A stretch of DNA of 64,000 nt from Belliella aquatica (lineage in GTDB: Bacteria; Bacteroidota; Bacteroidia; Cytophagales; Cyclobacteriaceae). Positions 18,151-28,208 of this stretch are shown here, one piece after another. Numbering within the stretch: position 1 is the stretch's first letter; every line of letters starts with the position of its first letter. The notes beneath the pieces are model-generated. The model did no database searches and was not told the origin of the DNA. It worked only from the letters and a program-made list of their open reading frames with translations. A program made the translations under genes and the position numbers. The stretch spans positions 346,878-410,877 of the forward strand of contig NZ_BMFD01000003.1 of assembly GCF_014637795.1 (NCBI RefSeq). Reading direction: 5' to 3'.

Positions 18151-21100
18151 TTATTTTATTTCAACACTTTCAAATTCTTTGAAAATATCGATTTTTGTGC
18201 TTTTCACCTTTTCTTCGAAAGCTTTCCAATCTCCTTCAAAGAACTCTTTCCATACTTTCAGTGCATCTTCAGCACTTTCTTTCGCATGGTTATATAGACG
18301 GTCTTCCGTGGCTCCTGGAGCTCCATAAGATGAGTTTGCATAGCTTCTTGGAGCACCTTGACGACTCATGTTGGTTGGGAAGAGGTTTCTTACGATACCT
18401 TGTCCTTCTCTAGATGGGCCATAGAATGCTTCATTGACAGCATCAAGTTTTTTCTTAATAGCAGTAACTTCTTTACCTAGAGCTTTTGACTCTTCAGAAT
18501 CCACATCTTTGATGTAATTAGAAATTTTATCTACAGTTCCTCTAGCTTCCTGAATTTGTCTGATGGCTTTGCCCATTTCAGCGCCTAGAACTTCGGTTTT
18601 CTTGATAAATTCTTCTCTTGCCTTCAAATCAGCCAAGTTTGTTTTTATTCTTGGATCAGAATATACATTGATGGAAGTTTCAGAACTTTCTCCACCATAA
18701 GTGAATACTAATTTATATTTACCAGGAAGCGCATCACCACCGCTAGGTTCGTAGAATCTATTTCCACCTCTGCCACCACGACCAAATCCACCTGGGGTTT
18801 CTACTGATGATTTTCTGTCAAGCCCCCAAATCAGTTGATTTACTCCTTGAGATGGCACTGTTTTCAATGTTCTGATTTGTTCACCGGATTCGTTGAAAAT
18901 AGCAACTGTGACAGTGTCTAATTTTTCTTTTCCAGGATCATTCAAAATGAAATTCAACCTGCCTCCAAAAGTTCTGTTTTCACCTGCATATTTACCATCA
19001 GCTGGGAATCTCTCCCCATGTGGCTGATGAATTTCCGCTTGATAAGCATCTGAAGGTTCTACTGCAGTGATTTTTGCGGTAGGCGCTTTCCCACCATTTT
19101 TAGCATATACTCTCAATGGGCGAATGTCATCCAATACAAATAAAGATCTGCCGAAAGTACCAATAACTAAGTCAGCTTCTCTTTCTTGAATAACCATATC
19201 GTAGGTCGAAACAGCATTTGGATAGCCATGTCTCCATTTATTCCAAGTTTTTGCATTGTCAAATGAAGCGTACAATCCGTATTCAGTACCTAAGAAAACT
19301 AAATTAGGTTCTACTGGATCTTGTATGATCGAAAGTGCATAACCCGAAACTTTGTTGTCATCAGCAATTCTTTCGTAGCTTCCACCATAGTTCTTTGTTC
19401 TATAAGCATAAGCGCTAAAATCATTGTTTCTATAATTGTTAGCTACGATCCACGCTTCACCAGCATCATAACGAGAAGCTTGAATTTGTGGAATCCAACT
19501 TGCCTTTGGAAGTCCTGTCAGCTTTGCTGCTGTGTTTGTCCAAGTTTTTCCTCCATCTCTGGTTACCTGTACATTTCCATCATCGGTACCAACCCATATC
19601 ACATTTTTGTCAACTGGACTTGGGGCGATTGTAATAATGGTTGTATGATTTTCAGCACCTGTGATGTCAAAAGTTAACCCACCAGTTTCTTGTTGCTTTT
19701 GTTTTTCAGGGTCATTGGTGGTCAAGTCTGGGGAAATGATTTCCCATGTTTCACCTTTGTCAGTACTTTTGTGGACAAATTGGCTACCAAAGTAGATTGT
19801 CCCTGCATCATGCGGATCTTGTGCCAAAGCAGCGTTCCAGTTGAATCTCAAGAAAACATCTTTATCAGGATGCGTTGGCTTGATATTTCTTTTATGACCT
19901 GTTTCTTTGTCAAAACGAGTGATATTTCCTCCTTGAGACATAGAATAGCCATATCTTGAATCCTCAGGATCAGAAACAGCATCAAAGCCATCTCCAAATT
20001 GTAATTCTTGCCAATAAGTATTTCTAATTCCATCTCTTCTCCAGACATAAGCTGGACCAACCCAACTTCCATTATCTTGTAACCCTCCATAGATGTTGTA
20101 TGGAACTTCATTGTCTACATTGATATGGTACCACTGTCCAACTGGAATGTTTTCAGCAAAATACCAAGTCTTGCCACCATCTCTAGTGATATTCAAACCA
20201 CCATCGTTTCCGTCTATGATCAATTTTGGATCATTTGGATTGATGTACCAAGCATGATGATCAGGGTGAACACCTGCGTATTGTAAGATTTGAGTAAATG
20301 ACTTACCTCCATCTTCACTCATCCCTACTCTTGAATATAAAGTGTAGATGCGATCAGCATTTTTAGGGTCTGCATAAATTTCGTAGTAGTAGAATGGTCT
20401 ATCACCGATTTCACCTTTATTATTAACAAGTTTAAAATCAATTCCACCATTTTCAGAAACATAAAGTCCATTTTTGCTTGACTCCACTAAAGCATAAATT
20501 TTTTGACTATTGGCTTTCGAAATGGCAATTCCCATTCTGCCATATGGACCTTTTGGAAGCCCATTTTTTTCATCTAGTTTTTTCCAGTTGTCACCACCAT
20601 CATGGGTTACAAAAAGTCCTGATGATGATCCTCCTGAGCTAAAAAACCAAGGGTGTCTTCTGTGTTCCCACATGTTGACAAATATTTTGTTTGGGTTATT
20701 TGGATCCATGACCATTTCACCTACACCGGTTTTGGCATCTATGTAAAGGATCTTTTTCCAAGTTTTTCCACCATCTGTGGTTTTGTAAACTCCGCGATCT
20801 TCTTGCTCTCCCCACGGAGAACCGATAGCTCCAACAAAAACTGTATTAGGATCGTCAGGATGAATGATGATTCTATGAATAGCTTTTGTTTTTTCTAGAC
20901 CCATCAATTCCCAAGTTTTCCCAGCATCCAAAGTTCTGTAAATTCCATTCCCTAGATTAAGTGAATTTCTTGGATTACCTTCTCCAGTACCAACCCAAAC
21001 AATACTTGGGTTTTTCTGATTGATGGCGATGGCTCCGATAGAGTGCTCTTTTTCTTCATCGAAAATAGGTGCCCAAGTAATCCCACCTGAGGTAGATTTC

Positions 21101-21333
21101 CATACACCTCCCGAGGCCGCACCGGCATAGATTGTATTTGGATCATCATGAATGGCATCAATTGCTGTGATTCTTCCACTCATAGCCGCAGGGCCAACAT
21201 TTCTTGCTTTCATGGATTTGAACATATCCATGTCTACTTGCTGTGCAGTAGCAAATTCAGGAATGATCAATGCGAGTACCATGACCAATCCTAGTAACTT
21301 CAATTCATGAAGCGTTTTAGTAAAGTTTTTCAT
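18151..21333 (-). CDS. Sortilin/VPS10-like BNR beta-propeller protein, secreted
   Basis: 1060-residue exported protein with a signal peptide (about 1-30, ending TATAQ). The first 750 residues are repeated BNR/Asp-box propeller blades, seen as SGGITWAP, DAGKTWEL, DGGKTWKK, DGGDNWKK, DGGKSFTQ and similar, typical of the VPS10/sortilin-like and exo-sialidase-like propellers. The C-terminal 300 residues contain an Ig-like segment and a helical, charged region. This protein type is common in Bacteroidota and often labelled glycosyl hydrolase, but no catalytic residues can be named here. It is monocistronic with its own terminator. Confidence 0.85.
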   Translation of the reverse strand: MKNFTKTLHELKLLGLVMVLALIIPEFATAQQVDMDMFKSMKARNVGPAAMSGRITAIDAIHDDPNTIYAGAASGGVWKSTSGGITWAPIFDEEKEHSIGAIAINQKNPSIVWVGTGEGNPRNSLNLGNGIYRTLDAGKTWELMGLEKTKAIHRIIIHPDDPNTVFVGAIGSPWGEQEDRGVYKTTDGGKTWKKILYIDAKTGVGEMVMDPNNPNKIFVNMWEHRRHPWFFSSGGSSSGLFVTHDGGDNWKKLDEKNGLPKGPYGRMGIAISKANSQKIYALVESSKNGLYVSENGGIDFKLVNNKGEIGDRPFYYYEIYADPKNADRIYTLYSRVGMSEDGGKSFTQILQYAGVHPDHHAWYINPNDPKLIIDGNDGGLNITRDGGKTWYFAENIPVGQWYHINVDNEVPYNIYGGLQDNGSWVGPAYVWRRDGIRNTYWQELQFGDGFDAVSDPEDSRYGYSMSQGGNITRFDKETGHKRNIKPTHPDKDVFLRFNWNAALAQDPHDAGTIYFGSQFVHKSTDKGETWEIISPDLTTNDPEKQKQQETGGLTFDITGAENHTTIITIAPSPVDKNVIWVGTDDGNVQVTRDGGKTWTNTAAKLTGLPKASWIPQIQASRYDAGEAWIVANNYRNNDFSAYAYRTKNYGGSYERIADDNKVSGYALSIIQDPVEPNLVFLGTEYGLYASFDNAKTWNKWRHGYPNAVSTYDMVIQEREADLVIGTFGRSLFVLDDIRPLRVYAKNGGKAPTAKITAVEPSDAYQAEIHQPHGERFPADGKYAGENRTFGGRLNFILNDPGKEKLDTVTVAIFNESGEQIRTLKTVPSQGVNQLIWGLDRKSSVETPGGFGRGGRGGNRFYEPSGGDALPGKYKLVFTYGGESSETSINVYSDPRIKTNLADLKAREEFIKKTEVLGAEMGKAIRQIQEARGTVDKISNYIKDVDSEESKALGKEVTAIKKKLDAVNEAFYGPSREGQGIVRNLFPTNMSRQGAPRSYANSSYGAPGATEDRLYNHAKESAEDALKVWKEFFEGDWKAFEEKVKSTKIDIFKEFESVEIK

Positions 21334-21590
21334 TTAGTATTTAAGTTGATGATTTACTCTTCAATTAAATAGATATTGAGGAAGGATAATAATAATTTGA
21401 TATAGAGGGGAATTTGTCTTGATAAAAGGTTTTAAAAAATGTATTTAAAAGTCAAGAATTTAAATATTTTTCAAATGGAGAAAAACTTCCAATTTTTATA
21501 AAAGATTAGAAATTGAAGGATATTAATTTTACCAACGGCTTGTAAGCTGGTATGATTTTAGGTTATTTTAGCAAAAAAAACCTCAATAAT

Positions 21591-23453
21591 ATGATCAAAA
21601 GATTATGGTTAGCTTTAGGTATGTTTACCCTTTTGGGTGTCTCTATATCTGCACAAGCACAAAAAGACCGCTTTCAGCAGAAAGTTAAATATGAAATGGA
21701 TGTAAAGATGGATGTGGTCTCCAATCAATATACTGGAACACAAAAACTTCACTACACAAACAATTCACCTGATACATTATATAGGGCATTTTATCACCTC
21801 TATTATAATGCATTCCGTCCTAATAGTATGATGGATGTAAGATCTAGAACAATCGCTGATCCTGATAGAAGAGTTATGGATAGAATTCAAAACCTTCAGC
21901 CAAACGAAATCGGGATTCTAGAAGTGAAATCTCTAAAGATGAATGGAAAAGCAGTTAATTTCGCTCATGAAGAGACCATTCTTGAAGTAGATCTTTTAGA
22001 ACCAATAGCTCCAGGAGAGACAGCTGTATTTGATATGGAGTTTTTTGGTCAAGTACCACTTCAAGTCAGACGTGCAGGAAGGGATAATTCAGAAGGAATT
22101 CGCTATTCTATGTCACAGTGGTATCCAAAAATGGCTGCTTATGATGTGAGAGGCTGGCATGCTAATCCATATGTCGGAAGAGAATTTTATGGTAATTTCG
22201 GAGATTTCGATGTAAAAATCACAATAGATAAAGATTATCTATTAGGAGGTACTGGTTATCTTGAAAATGCCAATCAAATTGGTAAAGGCTATGAAGATGC
22301 TGGTGTAAAAGTGCCAAAATCATCTGGAAAGACTTTAACTTGGCATTTTACTGCTCCTAATGTACACGATTTTATGTGGGCTGCTGATCCTAATTATACT
22401 TTAGAGAAAAAACAAATTCCAAATGGTCCTATGGTCCATTTGCTATATGTGAAAAATGAAAAGACAGAGGAGAATTGGAGTAAGTTGATGCAATATACGA
22501 TCGATGCGATTGCGTATTGCAGTGAGAATTTTGGGGAATATCCGTATAAGCAATATTCTGTAATCCAAGGTGGTGATGGTGGTATGGAATATCCAATGGC
22601 TACTTTGATTACTGGTCATAGAAACTTGAGAAGTTTGGTAGGGGTGACTGTGCATGAATTAATTCATAGCTGGTACTATGGTGTTTTAGGTTTCAATGAA
22701 TCTTCTGAGCCTTGGTTAGACGAAGGGTTTACAACTTGGGGAACAAGCGTGGTGATGGATGCTGTATTTGAAAAAGATCCTAACTTCACACATAATGGAA
22801 GCTATAGATCCTATTTTAGACTTGCAAATGCTGGTTATGAAGAGCCTTTGACCACCCATGGAGATCATTATAATTTGAATTCTGCTTATGGACCTGGTAC
22901 ATATAACAAAGGTGCTGTGTTCGTTGAGCAAATGTCTTATGTGGTCGGGAAAGAAAATTTCGACAAAGCTTTATTGAAACTTTGGAATGATTTTCAGTAC
23001 AAGCATCCAAATGGAAATGATGTGATCAGGGTTTTTGAAAAAGTCAGTGGCCTAGAGTTGGACTGGTATTATGATTATTTTATCGCTTCTACCAAGAAGA
23101 TTGACTATGGTGTAAAAGCTGTAGAGGCTGATGGAAACAATACGAAGATCACACTCGAAAGAGTAGGGATGATGCCAATGCCTCTTGACGTGGTAGTGAC
23201 GTACCAAGATGGAAGCCAAGAGCTGATCTATATGCCTTTGGTCATTCAGAGAGGAAGTAAGCCTGAGGAAGCTGGAATACCTAAGCGTGTAGCTACTCAA
23301 AAATGGCCTTGGACAAATTATACAACTGAAGTCAGTTTAGGAAGACCAATTTCAGAGATCAAGAGTGTAGAGATCGATCCAAGCATGCGTATGGCAGATG
23401 TGAATCGTGAAAACAATAAAATGGAAGTGTCTGTTGAAATGCAGAAAAAGTAA
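21591..23453 (+). CDS. M1-family zinc metallopeptidase (aminopeptidase N-like), exported
   Basis: Gluzincin peptidase. I start it at 21591 (MIKRLWLALG...), which gives a clean signal peptide ending AQA; the ATG at 21552 would bury it. The zinc site is complete: HELIHSWYYG (HExxH) with the third ligand Glu in EPWLDEGFTTW 18 residues later, and a GGMEYP motif upstream that corresponds to the GxMEN aminopeptidase motif with an unusual P. A family-typical N-terminal beta domain and helical C-terminal domain surround it. Probable role is peptide breakdown in the periplasm or outside the cell. Confidence 0.92.
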   Translation: MIKRLWLALGMFTLLGVSISAQAQKDRFQQKVKYEMDVKMDVVSNQYTGTQKLHYTNNSPDTLYRAFYHLYYNAFRPNSMMDVRSRTIADPDRRVMDRIQNLQPNEIGILEVKSLKMNGKAVNFAHEETILEVDLLEPIAPGETAVFDMEFFGQVPLQVRRAGRDNSEGIRYSMSQWYPKMAAYDVRGWHANPYVGREFYGNFGDFDVKITIDKDYLLGGTGYLENANQIGKGYEDAGVKVPKSSGKTLTWHFTAPNVHDFMWAADPNYTLEKKQIPNGPMVHLLYVKNEKTEENWSKLMQYTIDAIAYCSENFGEYPYKQYSVIQGGDGGMEYPMATLITGHRNLRSLVGVTVHELIHSWYYGVLGFNESSEPWLDEGFTTWGTSVVMDAVFEKDPNFTHNGSYRSYFRLANAGYEEPLTTHGDHYNLNSAYGPGTYNKGAVFVEQMSYVVGKENFDKALLKLWNDFQYKHPNGNDVIRVFEKVSGLELDWYYDYFIASTKKIDYGVKAVEADGNNTKITLERVGMMPMPLDVVVTYQDGSQELIYMPLVIQRGSKPEEAGIPKRVATQKWPWTNYTTEVSLGRPISEIKSVEIDPSMRMADVNRENNKMEVSVEMQKK

Positions 23454-23475
23454 ATTCAAACAGATTTAATTGAAG

Positions 23476-23507
23476 CCGTCAAAGAACCAACTTTGACGGT
23501 TTTTTTA
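23476..23507 (+). terminator. Rho-independent terminator
   Basis: Perfect stem CCGTCAAAG / CTTTGACGG with loop AACCAA and a run of Ts; ends the M1 peptidase transcript. Confidence 0.93.
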
Positions 23508-23640
23508 TTTTCAACCATTTATTAACAAAAGTTTAGAGGGTTTTTGGGATTCTGCAATAGAGCCAGAAGAAGTAAATGCGGAAGTAAAATCTTTTTTGGA
23601 GGGGATAGAGTTTCATAGTTATTAAAAATTCAAAATAAAA

Positions 23641-23673
23641 AAAGAGGGTAAGTTAACTTACCCTCTTTTTATT
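23641..23673. terminator. Palindromic terminator
   Basis: Perfect 28-base palindrome (half-site AAAGAGGGTAAGTT) with flanking A and T runs. It lies downstream of the Hc1-like gene, which is read on the minus strand. Confidence 0.85.
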
Positions 23674-23691
23674 TCATTATTTTTTGAATGT

Positions 23692-23868
23692 TTATCCTTC
23701 ATTCTTTTTGTCCTGAACTTCCTTACGGATGTCCTGTGCTAAATTTTTAAGATCTTGCATTCCTTTTCTTACTCTAGTTCCAGCAGCTTGGTTGCCTTTG
23801 TCGTAGAATTTTTCGAAGTCACCTTCTAGACCCATTACAAGATCTCTTATTTCGCTAAATCTGCTCAT
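23692..23868 (-). CDS. Histone H1-like (Hc1-type) nucleoid protein
   Basis: Small protein of 58 residues starting at 23868 (MSRFSEIRDL). Its composition and the pattern LEGDFEKFYDKGNQAAGTR followed by VRKGMQDLKNLAQDIRKEV match the short Hc1-like proteins found throughout Bacteroidota; the C-terminal half is Lys/Arg-rich and helical. Expected to bind DNA in the nucleoid. The longer upstream reading in the same frame (to 23940) lacks this character and is unlikely. It stands alone between two terminators and the oxoamine synthase gene. Confidence 0.85.
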   Translation of the reverse strand: MSRFSEIRDLVMGLEGDFEKFYDKGNQAAGTRVRKGMQDLKNLAQDIRKEVQDKKNEG

Positions 23869-23970
23869 AGTAAAAGTTAATTTTAAGGTTGATGATAAGT
23901 TTATTTTTTGTTCAATATATGCAAAATGTTTATAAAACAACAGCCTAAAGCCATTTTTTGAGGTTTTTTT

Positions 23971-25221
23971 TTATTCCCCAAAGGAAATTGCTAGGGCAGA
24001 GCTTTTATAAATCCCGTTTGTAAGCTTCTCTTTTACTGCTTCAAAAGCAGCAATTGTTTCAGCTACATCTTCTAATGTATGCACCGCTGTAGGGATTAAT
24101 CTTAAGATAATCATGCCTTTAGGCACTACAGGGTAGATTACGACCGAACAGAAGATGTTATAATTTTCTCTAAGGTCTTTGCTCAAAGTTGCAGCTTCAC
24201 CCACTGTACCGTTCAAAACTACAGGAGTAACAGGTGAATTTGATTTTCCAATACTAAATCCTTTTTCTATCAGTCCAGACTTCAATGCATTGACGATTTT
24301 CCAGAGATTTTCCTTCAATTCAGGCATTGTTCTAAGCATTTCTAGTCTTTTCAAAGCTCCTTCTACCAATAACATTGGAAGGGACTTTGCATAGATTTGA
24401 GAACGCATATTGTACTTCAGAAAATGAATTACATTGGCATCACCAGCGATAAATGCTCCTATAGAAGCCATAGATTTTGCAAAGGTAGAGAAGTAGAGAT
24501 CAATTTGATCTTGAACATCTTGTTCTTCGCCGGTACCAGCTCCAGTTTTTCCCATCGTACCAAAACCATGGGCATCATCTACCAAAAGCCTGAAATCATA
24601 TTTTTCTTTTAGCTTCACGATTTCAGCAAGATGACCCTGATCACCTGTCATACCGAACACGCCTTCTGTAATCACTAATATACCGCCACCAGTTTCAGCT
24701 GCCAATTTTGTAGCTCTTTTCAGTTGCGTCTCACAGTTTTCGATATCGTTATGAGGGAATACATACCTTTTCCCTAAATGCATGCGGAGTGCATCTATAA
24801 TACATGCATGGCATTCGCTGTCATATACAACCACATCTTTTCTGTCTAACAAGGAATCGATCACTGACATGATACCTTGATAGCCATAGTTTAAAAGGTA
24901 CGCGCTTTCCTTGCCTACGAATTCTGCTAATTCTCTTTCCAACTGCTCGTGAAGATCTGTTTGACCAGACATCATTCTAGCGCCCATAGGATAGGCAGCT
25001 CCCCACTTTGCTGCTGCATCTGCATCAGCTTTTCTAATATCAGGATGATTTGCCAATCCTAAGTAGTTATTTAAACTCCAAGTCAAGACATCTTTCCCTT
25101 TAAATTTCATTCTTGGAGCAATTTCCCCTTCTAATTTGGGAAAAGTGAAGTATCCTTCTGATAACTCTGAGTGCTTGCCCAAAGGGCCAAGATTTGTATT
25201 TAATTTTTCGAATAAATCCAA
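23971..25221 (-). CDS. Alpha-oxoamine synthase family PLP enzyme (serine palmitoyltransferase / cysteate acyltransferase type)
   Basis: Condenses an amino acid with an acyl-CoA/ACP thioester. All landmark residues are present: H138 in the YDSECHAC segment, D215 and H218 in VDDAHGFG, and the PLP-binding K249 in STFAKSMASIGAF. Length 416 fits the family. In Bacteroidota the members of this type make the long-chain base of sphingolipids, or the capnine base of sulfonolipids when cysteate is the substrate; sequence alone does not let me choose. 2-amino-3-ketobutyrate CoA ligase is a weaker alternative. The start is a TTG at 25221: an in-frame stop lies just upstream, and the first ATG inside would remove about 37 family-like residues. 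Confidence 0.82.
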   Translation of the reverse strand: MDLFEKLNTNLGPLGKHSELSEGYFTFPKLEGEIAPRMKFKGKDVLTWSLNNYLGLANHPDIRKADADAAAKWGAAYPMGARMMSGQTDLHEQLERELAEFVGKESAYLLNYGYQGIMSVIDSLLDRKDVVVYDSECHACIIDALRMHLGKRYVFPHNDIENCETQLKRATKLAAETGGGILVITEGVFGMTGDQGHLAEIVKLKEKYDFRLLVDDAHGFGTMGKTGAGTGEEQDVQDQIDLYFSTFAKSMASIGAFIAGDANVIHFLKYNMRSQIYAKSLPMLLVEGALKRLEMLRTMPELKENLWKIVNALKSGLIEKGFSIGKSNSPVTPVVLNGTVGEAATLSKDLRENYNIFCSVVIYPVVPKGMIILRLIPTAVHTLEDVAETIAAFEAVKEKLTNGIYKSSALAISFGE

Positions 25222-25404
25222 AGTTTAAAACGTTTAAGTTTTACATTTTTTTGATAGTAGAACAAACTACTAAACCAGCCAAAAGTAATACTTTTTGTCC
25301 ACCCCTGCAAAATTTAACCCTCAATTCAAATAATCTTTCACTTCTTCGTTTTATTTTATTTACTTCGTGGGTTAAGCTTTTTATGATAAAGAAATAACCC
25401 AAAT

Positions 25405-26907
25405 ATGAAAAAAATTCAAAAACTTTTGGTAGCCAATAGAGGAGAGATTAGTCTACGAATCATGAGGACTGCCAAAGAGATGGGAATCAGTACTGTAGCT
25501 GTGTATAGTGAGGCAGATAGAAATGCACCTCATGTCAAATTTGCTGACGAGGCTGTGTGCCTTGGGCCGCCTCCATCGAATCAATCATACCTTTTGATGG
25601 ATAAGATTATTGAGGTGTCTAAGCAATTAAATGTTGATGCGATACATCCTGGATACGGTTTTCTTTCCGAGAATGCTGTTTTTGCAGAAAAAGTAAAGAA
25701 AGCGGGAATCATTTTTGTCGGCCCATCTCCAGCTGCTATTGAAGTAATGGGGTCCAAGCTTGCCGCAAAACATGCAGTTTCAAAGTATGATATCCCTATG
25801 GTTCCTGGTACAGAGGATGCTATTTCTGATATTCCTGCGGCAAAAGTAAAAGCAGCAGAAATTGGCTATCCTATTCTGATCAAAGCCAGTGCAGGTGGTG
25901 GAGGTAAAGGAATGAGGATCGTTGAAAATGAAGAAGAGTTTGAAGAGCAAATGAATAGAGCAATTTCCGAAGCGCAATCTGCATTTGGAGATGGAGCTGT
26001 TTTTATAGAGAAATACATCACTTCGCCAAGACATATCGAAATCCAAGTTTTGGGCGATACGCATGGAAATGTGGTTCATTTATTCGAGCGCGAATGCTCT
26101 GTACAAAGAAGACATCAAAAAGTAATTGAAGAAGCTCCCTCAGCTGTTGTGTCAGAAAAGATGCGAAATGCCATGGGAGAGGCAGCAGTCAAAGTAGCTA
26201 AGGCTTGTGATTATTATGGTGCTGGCACGGTAGAGTTTATTGTAGATGAAAATCTTGATTTTTACTTTTTAGAGATGAATACCAGACTTCAGGTGGAGCA
26301 CCCGGTGACTGAGATGATTACAGGAAAAGACCTTGTGAAAGAGCAGATTTTGATTGCAGAAGGTCATCCTTTGAGTTTTGCCCAAGAAGATCTTAAAATT
26401 CACGGACATGCAGTAGAGGTGAGAGTTTACGCCGAAGATCCGAGAAACAATTTTCTCCCTGACATTGGAAATTTACAAACCTATATCAGACCTCAAGGTG
26501 CTGGTGTTCGTGTGGACGATGGTTTCGAACAAGGTATGGATATTCCTATTTATTATGATCCGATGATTGCCAAATTGATCACACATGCTGATACAAGAGA
26601 GTTGGCAATGGATAGGATGATTAGAGCCATTGAGGAATATTACATCACGGGGATCGAGACAACTTTGAATTTCTGCAAGTTTGTGATGGAACATGAAGCC
26701 TTCAGATCGGGTAATTTTGATACCAAGTTTGTAGAGAAATATTTTACACCTGATAAGTTGGATATTCAGTGGACTGAGGAAGAACTGAAATTACTAGCTG
26801 CGGCATCAGTAGAATTGATAGAGAAGGAAAAGAAAAATCTGAGAAAAGTTAAATCCATGCAAAATGGAGCTTTACCTCGGACAAATTGGAAAAACAGGTT
26901 ACACTAA
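25405..26907 (+). CDS. accC: Acetyl-CoA carboxylase biotin carboxylase subunit
   Basis: Carboxylates biotin on its carrier protein with ATP and bicarbonate, the first step of fatty-acid synthesis (or of propionyl-CoA carboxylation). It has the N-terminal LVANRGEISLRIMRTAKEMGI, the ATP-grasp glycine loop KASAGGGGKGMRI, ERECSVQRRHQKVIEEAPS and EMNTRLQVEHPVTE, the last carrying catalytic Glu and Arg residues. At 500 residues it is about 50 longer than E. coli AccC, the extension being a charged C-terminal tail. AccB is not adjacent. The stop TAA overlaps the ATG of the DUF1015 gene. Confidence 0.93.
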   Translation: MKKIQKLLVANRGEISLRIMRTAKEMGISTVAVYSEADRNAPHVKFADEAVCLGPPPSNQSYLLMDKIIEVSKQLNVDAIHPGYGFLSENAVFAEKVKKAGIIFVGPSPAAIEVMGSKLAAKHAVSKYDIPMVPGTEDAISDIPAAKVKAAEIGYPILIKASAGGGGKGMRIVENEEEFEEQMNRAISEAQSAFGDGAVFIEKYITSPRHIEIQVLGDTHGNVVHLFERECSVQRRHQKVIEEAPSAVVSEKMRNAMGEAAVKVAKACDYYGAGTVEFIVDENLDFYFLEMNTRLQVEHPVTEMITGKDLVKEQILIAEGHPLSFAQEDLKIHGHAVEVRVYAEDPRNNFLPDIGNLQTYIRPQGAGVRVDDGFEQGMDIPIYYDPMIAKLITHADTRELAMDRMIRAIEEYYITGIETTLNFCKFVMEHEAFRSGNFDTKFVEKYFTPDKLDIQWTEEELKLLAAASVELIEKEKKNLRKVKSMQNGALPRTNWKNRLH

Positions 26908-28208
26908 TGGCAGAAATTCTACCCATAAAAGCTTGGAGATACCATGAAAAACTAAGAGGTCAAATTGAAGATTTGACCTCTCCTCTTTTTGACGTAGTTT
27001 CTTCTAAGCAGAGGGAGGTTCTTTACGCCAACCCTTTGAATAGTATTCACCTTTCCGTTCCTCTTGGGGATGCGCCTAGTACGAATGCTACAGAGACCTT
27101 AAAAAAGTGGAAAAAGGAAGAAGTCCTTGTACAAGATGTGATTCCTGGGATATATGTTTATTATCAATATTTTCGACTTCCGGGACAAGATGAAGAATCA
27201 TGCAGAAAGGGTTTTGTAGCCCAAATTAAAGCATATGATTGGGAAGAGGGTATGGTTCTCAGACATGAAAATACCATCGCTAAAGCGGTGAATGACAGGG
27301 TAGACTTGTTAAAAGAAACTAAATTTCAGCCAAGTGCTACGCATGGGTTATACGAGGACTCACTTCATCTCTTAGAACCATACATGGATAAGGCCATAGA
27401 AGACCCAATTTATGATTTGGAGGACTATCAGGGTGTCAGAGAAGTGATGGCGGTGATTCAAGATGCGAAAATCATCAAGGAATTTGTCAAAGTAATTCAA
27501 GAAAAGCAGATTATTTTGGCTGATGGTCATCATCGCTATGAAGGTGCTATTGAATATAGGAAAGCCATGCGTAATGCTAACCCTGATCATACTGGAAATG
27601 AAGCTTATAATTTCCACATGATGTACTTTACCAATGCGCTATCAAAAAACCTTCGCATTCTTCCCACACACAGGATTTTTTCTGGATTTCAGATAGAAGA
27701 AGAAGTGCTACTTGAAAAAATTAGTGAGTTCTTTTTTGTCAAAAAGCTCAATGATGTAGAAGAAATCGAAGAGCTGATCTTACAGAAAAAGTGGGCATTT
27801 GGATTGGTAATTGGGGATCATCCCTATAAAATCCGCTTGTATCCTGAAATGTTGGATCAGATGCCATCAGACATTCCTGATGTGATCAAAAATCTTGATT
27901 TGATGGTTTTACATTATTTTCTTGTAGATCGGGTTTTAGGTATTCCATTAGCAGATCAGCGCTTTTCTGATCAAATAGAGTACGAAAGAAATCTTAGAAG
28001 GTGTATCAGTAGGACGATTTCTGGGAAGGCTTCTTTCAGTGTCATCACCAAAGATATTTCCATGAATCAAGTGCTTGAAGTCTGCAAGTCAGGGCATACA
28101 ATGCCTCAGAAATCAACGTATTTCTATCCTAAAACATTGTCAGGCTTACTCTTTGCTTCCATAGATGAAATAGATTTTGAATTTCCATATCATATGTTTC
28201 AGTCATGA
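26907..28208 (+). CDS. DUF1015 family protein
   Basis: 433-residue cytoplasmic protein with the family signature LADGHHRYEGAIEYRKAM and the N-terminal IKAWRYHEK segment that opens many members. The ATG at 26907 overlaps the accC stop by one base (TAATG), which supports translational coupling and this start rather than the in-frame TTG at 26886. The biochemical role of the family is not settled; members often sit next to serine or acyl metabolism genes. Confidence 0.88.
   Translation: MAEILPIKAWRYHEKLRGQIEDLTSPLFDVVSSKQREVLYANPLNSIHLSVPLGDAPSTNATETLKKWKKEEVLVQDVIPGIYVYYQYFRLPGQDEESCRKGFVAQIKAYDWEEGMVLRHENTIAKAVNDRVDLLKETKFQPSATHGLYEDSLHLLEPYMDKAIEDPIYDLEDYQGVREVMAVIQDAKIIKEFVKVIQEKQIILADGHHRYEGAIEYRKAMRNANPDHTGNEAYNFHMMYFTNALSKNLRILPTHRIFSGFQIEEEVLLEKISEFFFVKKLNDVEEIEELILQKKWAFGLVIGDHPYKIRLYPEMLDQMPSDIPDVIKNLDLMVLHYFLVDRVLGIPLADQRFSDQIEYERNLRRCISRTISGKASFSVITKDISMNQVLEVCKSGHTMPQKSTYFYPKTLSGLLFASIDEIDFEFPYHMFQS

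Noticed and set aside
19321-19677. 118-residue plus-strand frame inside the sortilin-like gene
   Set aside because: Shadow of the propeller gene; no independent features.
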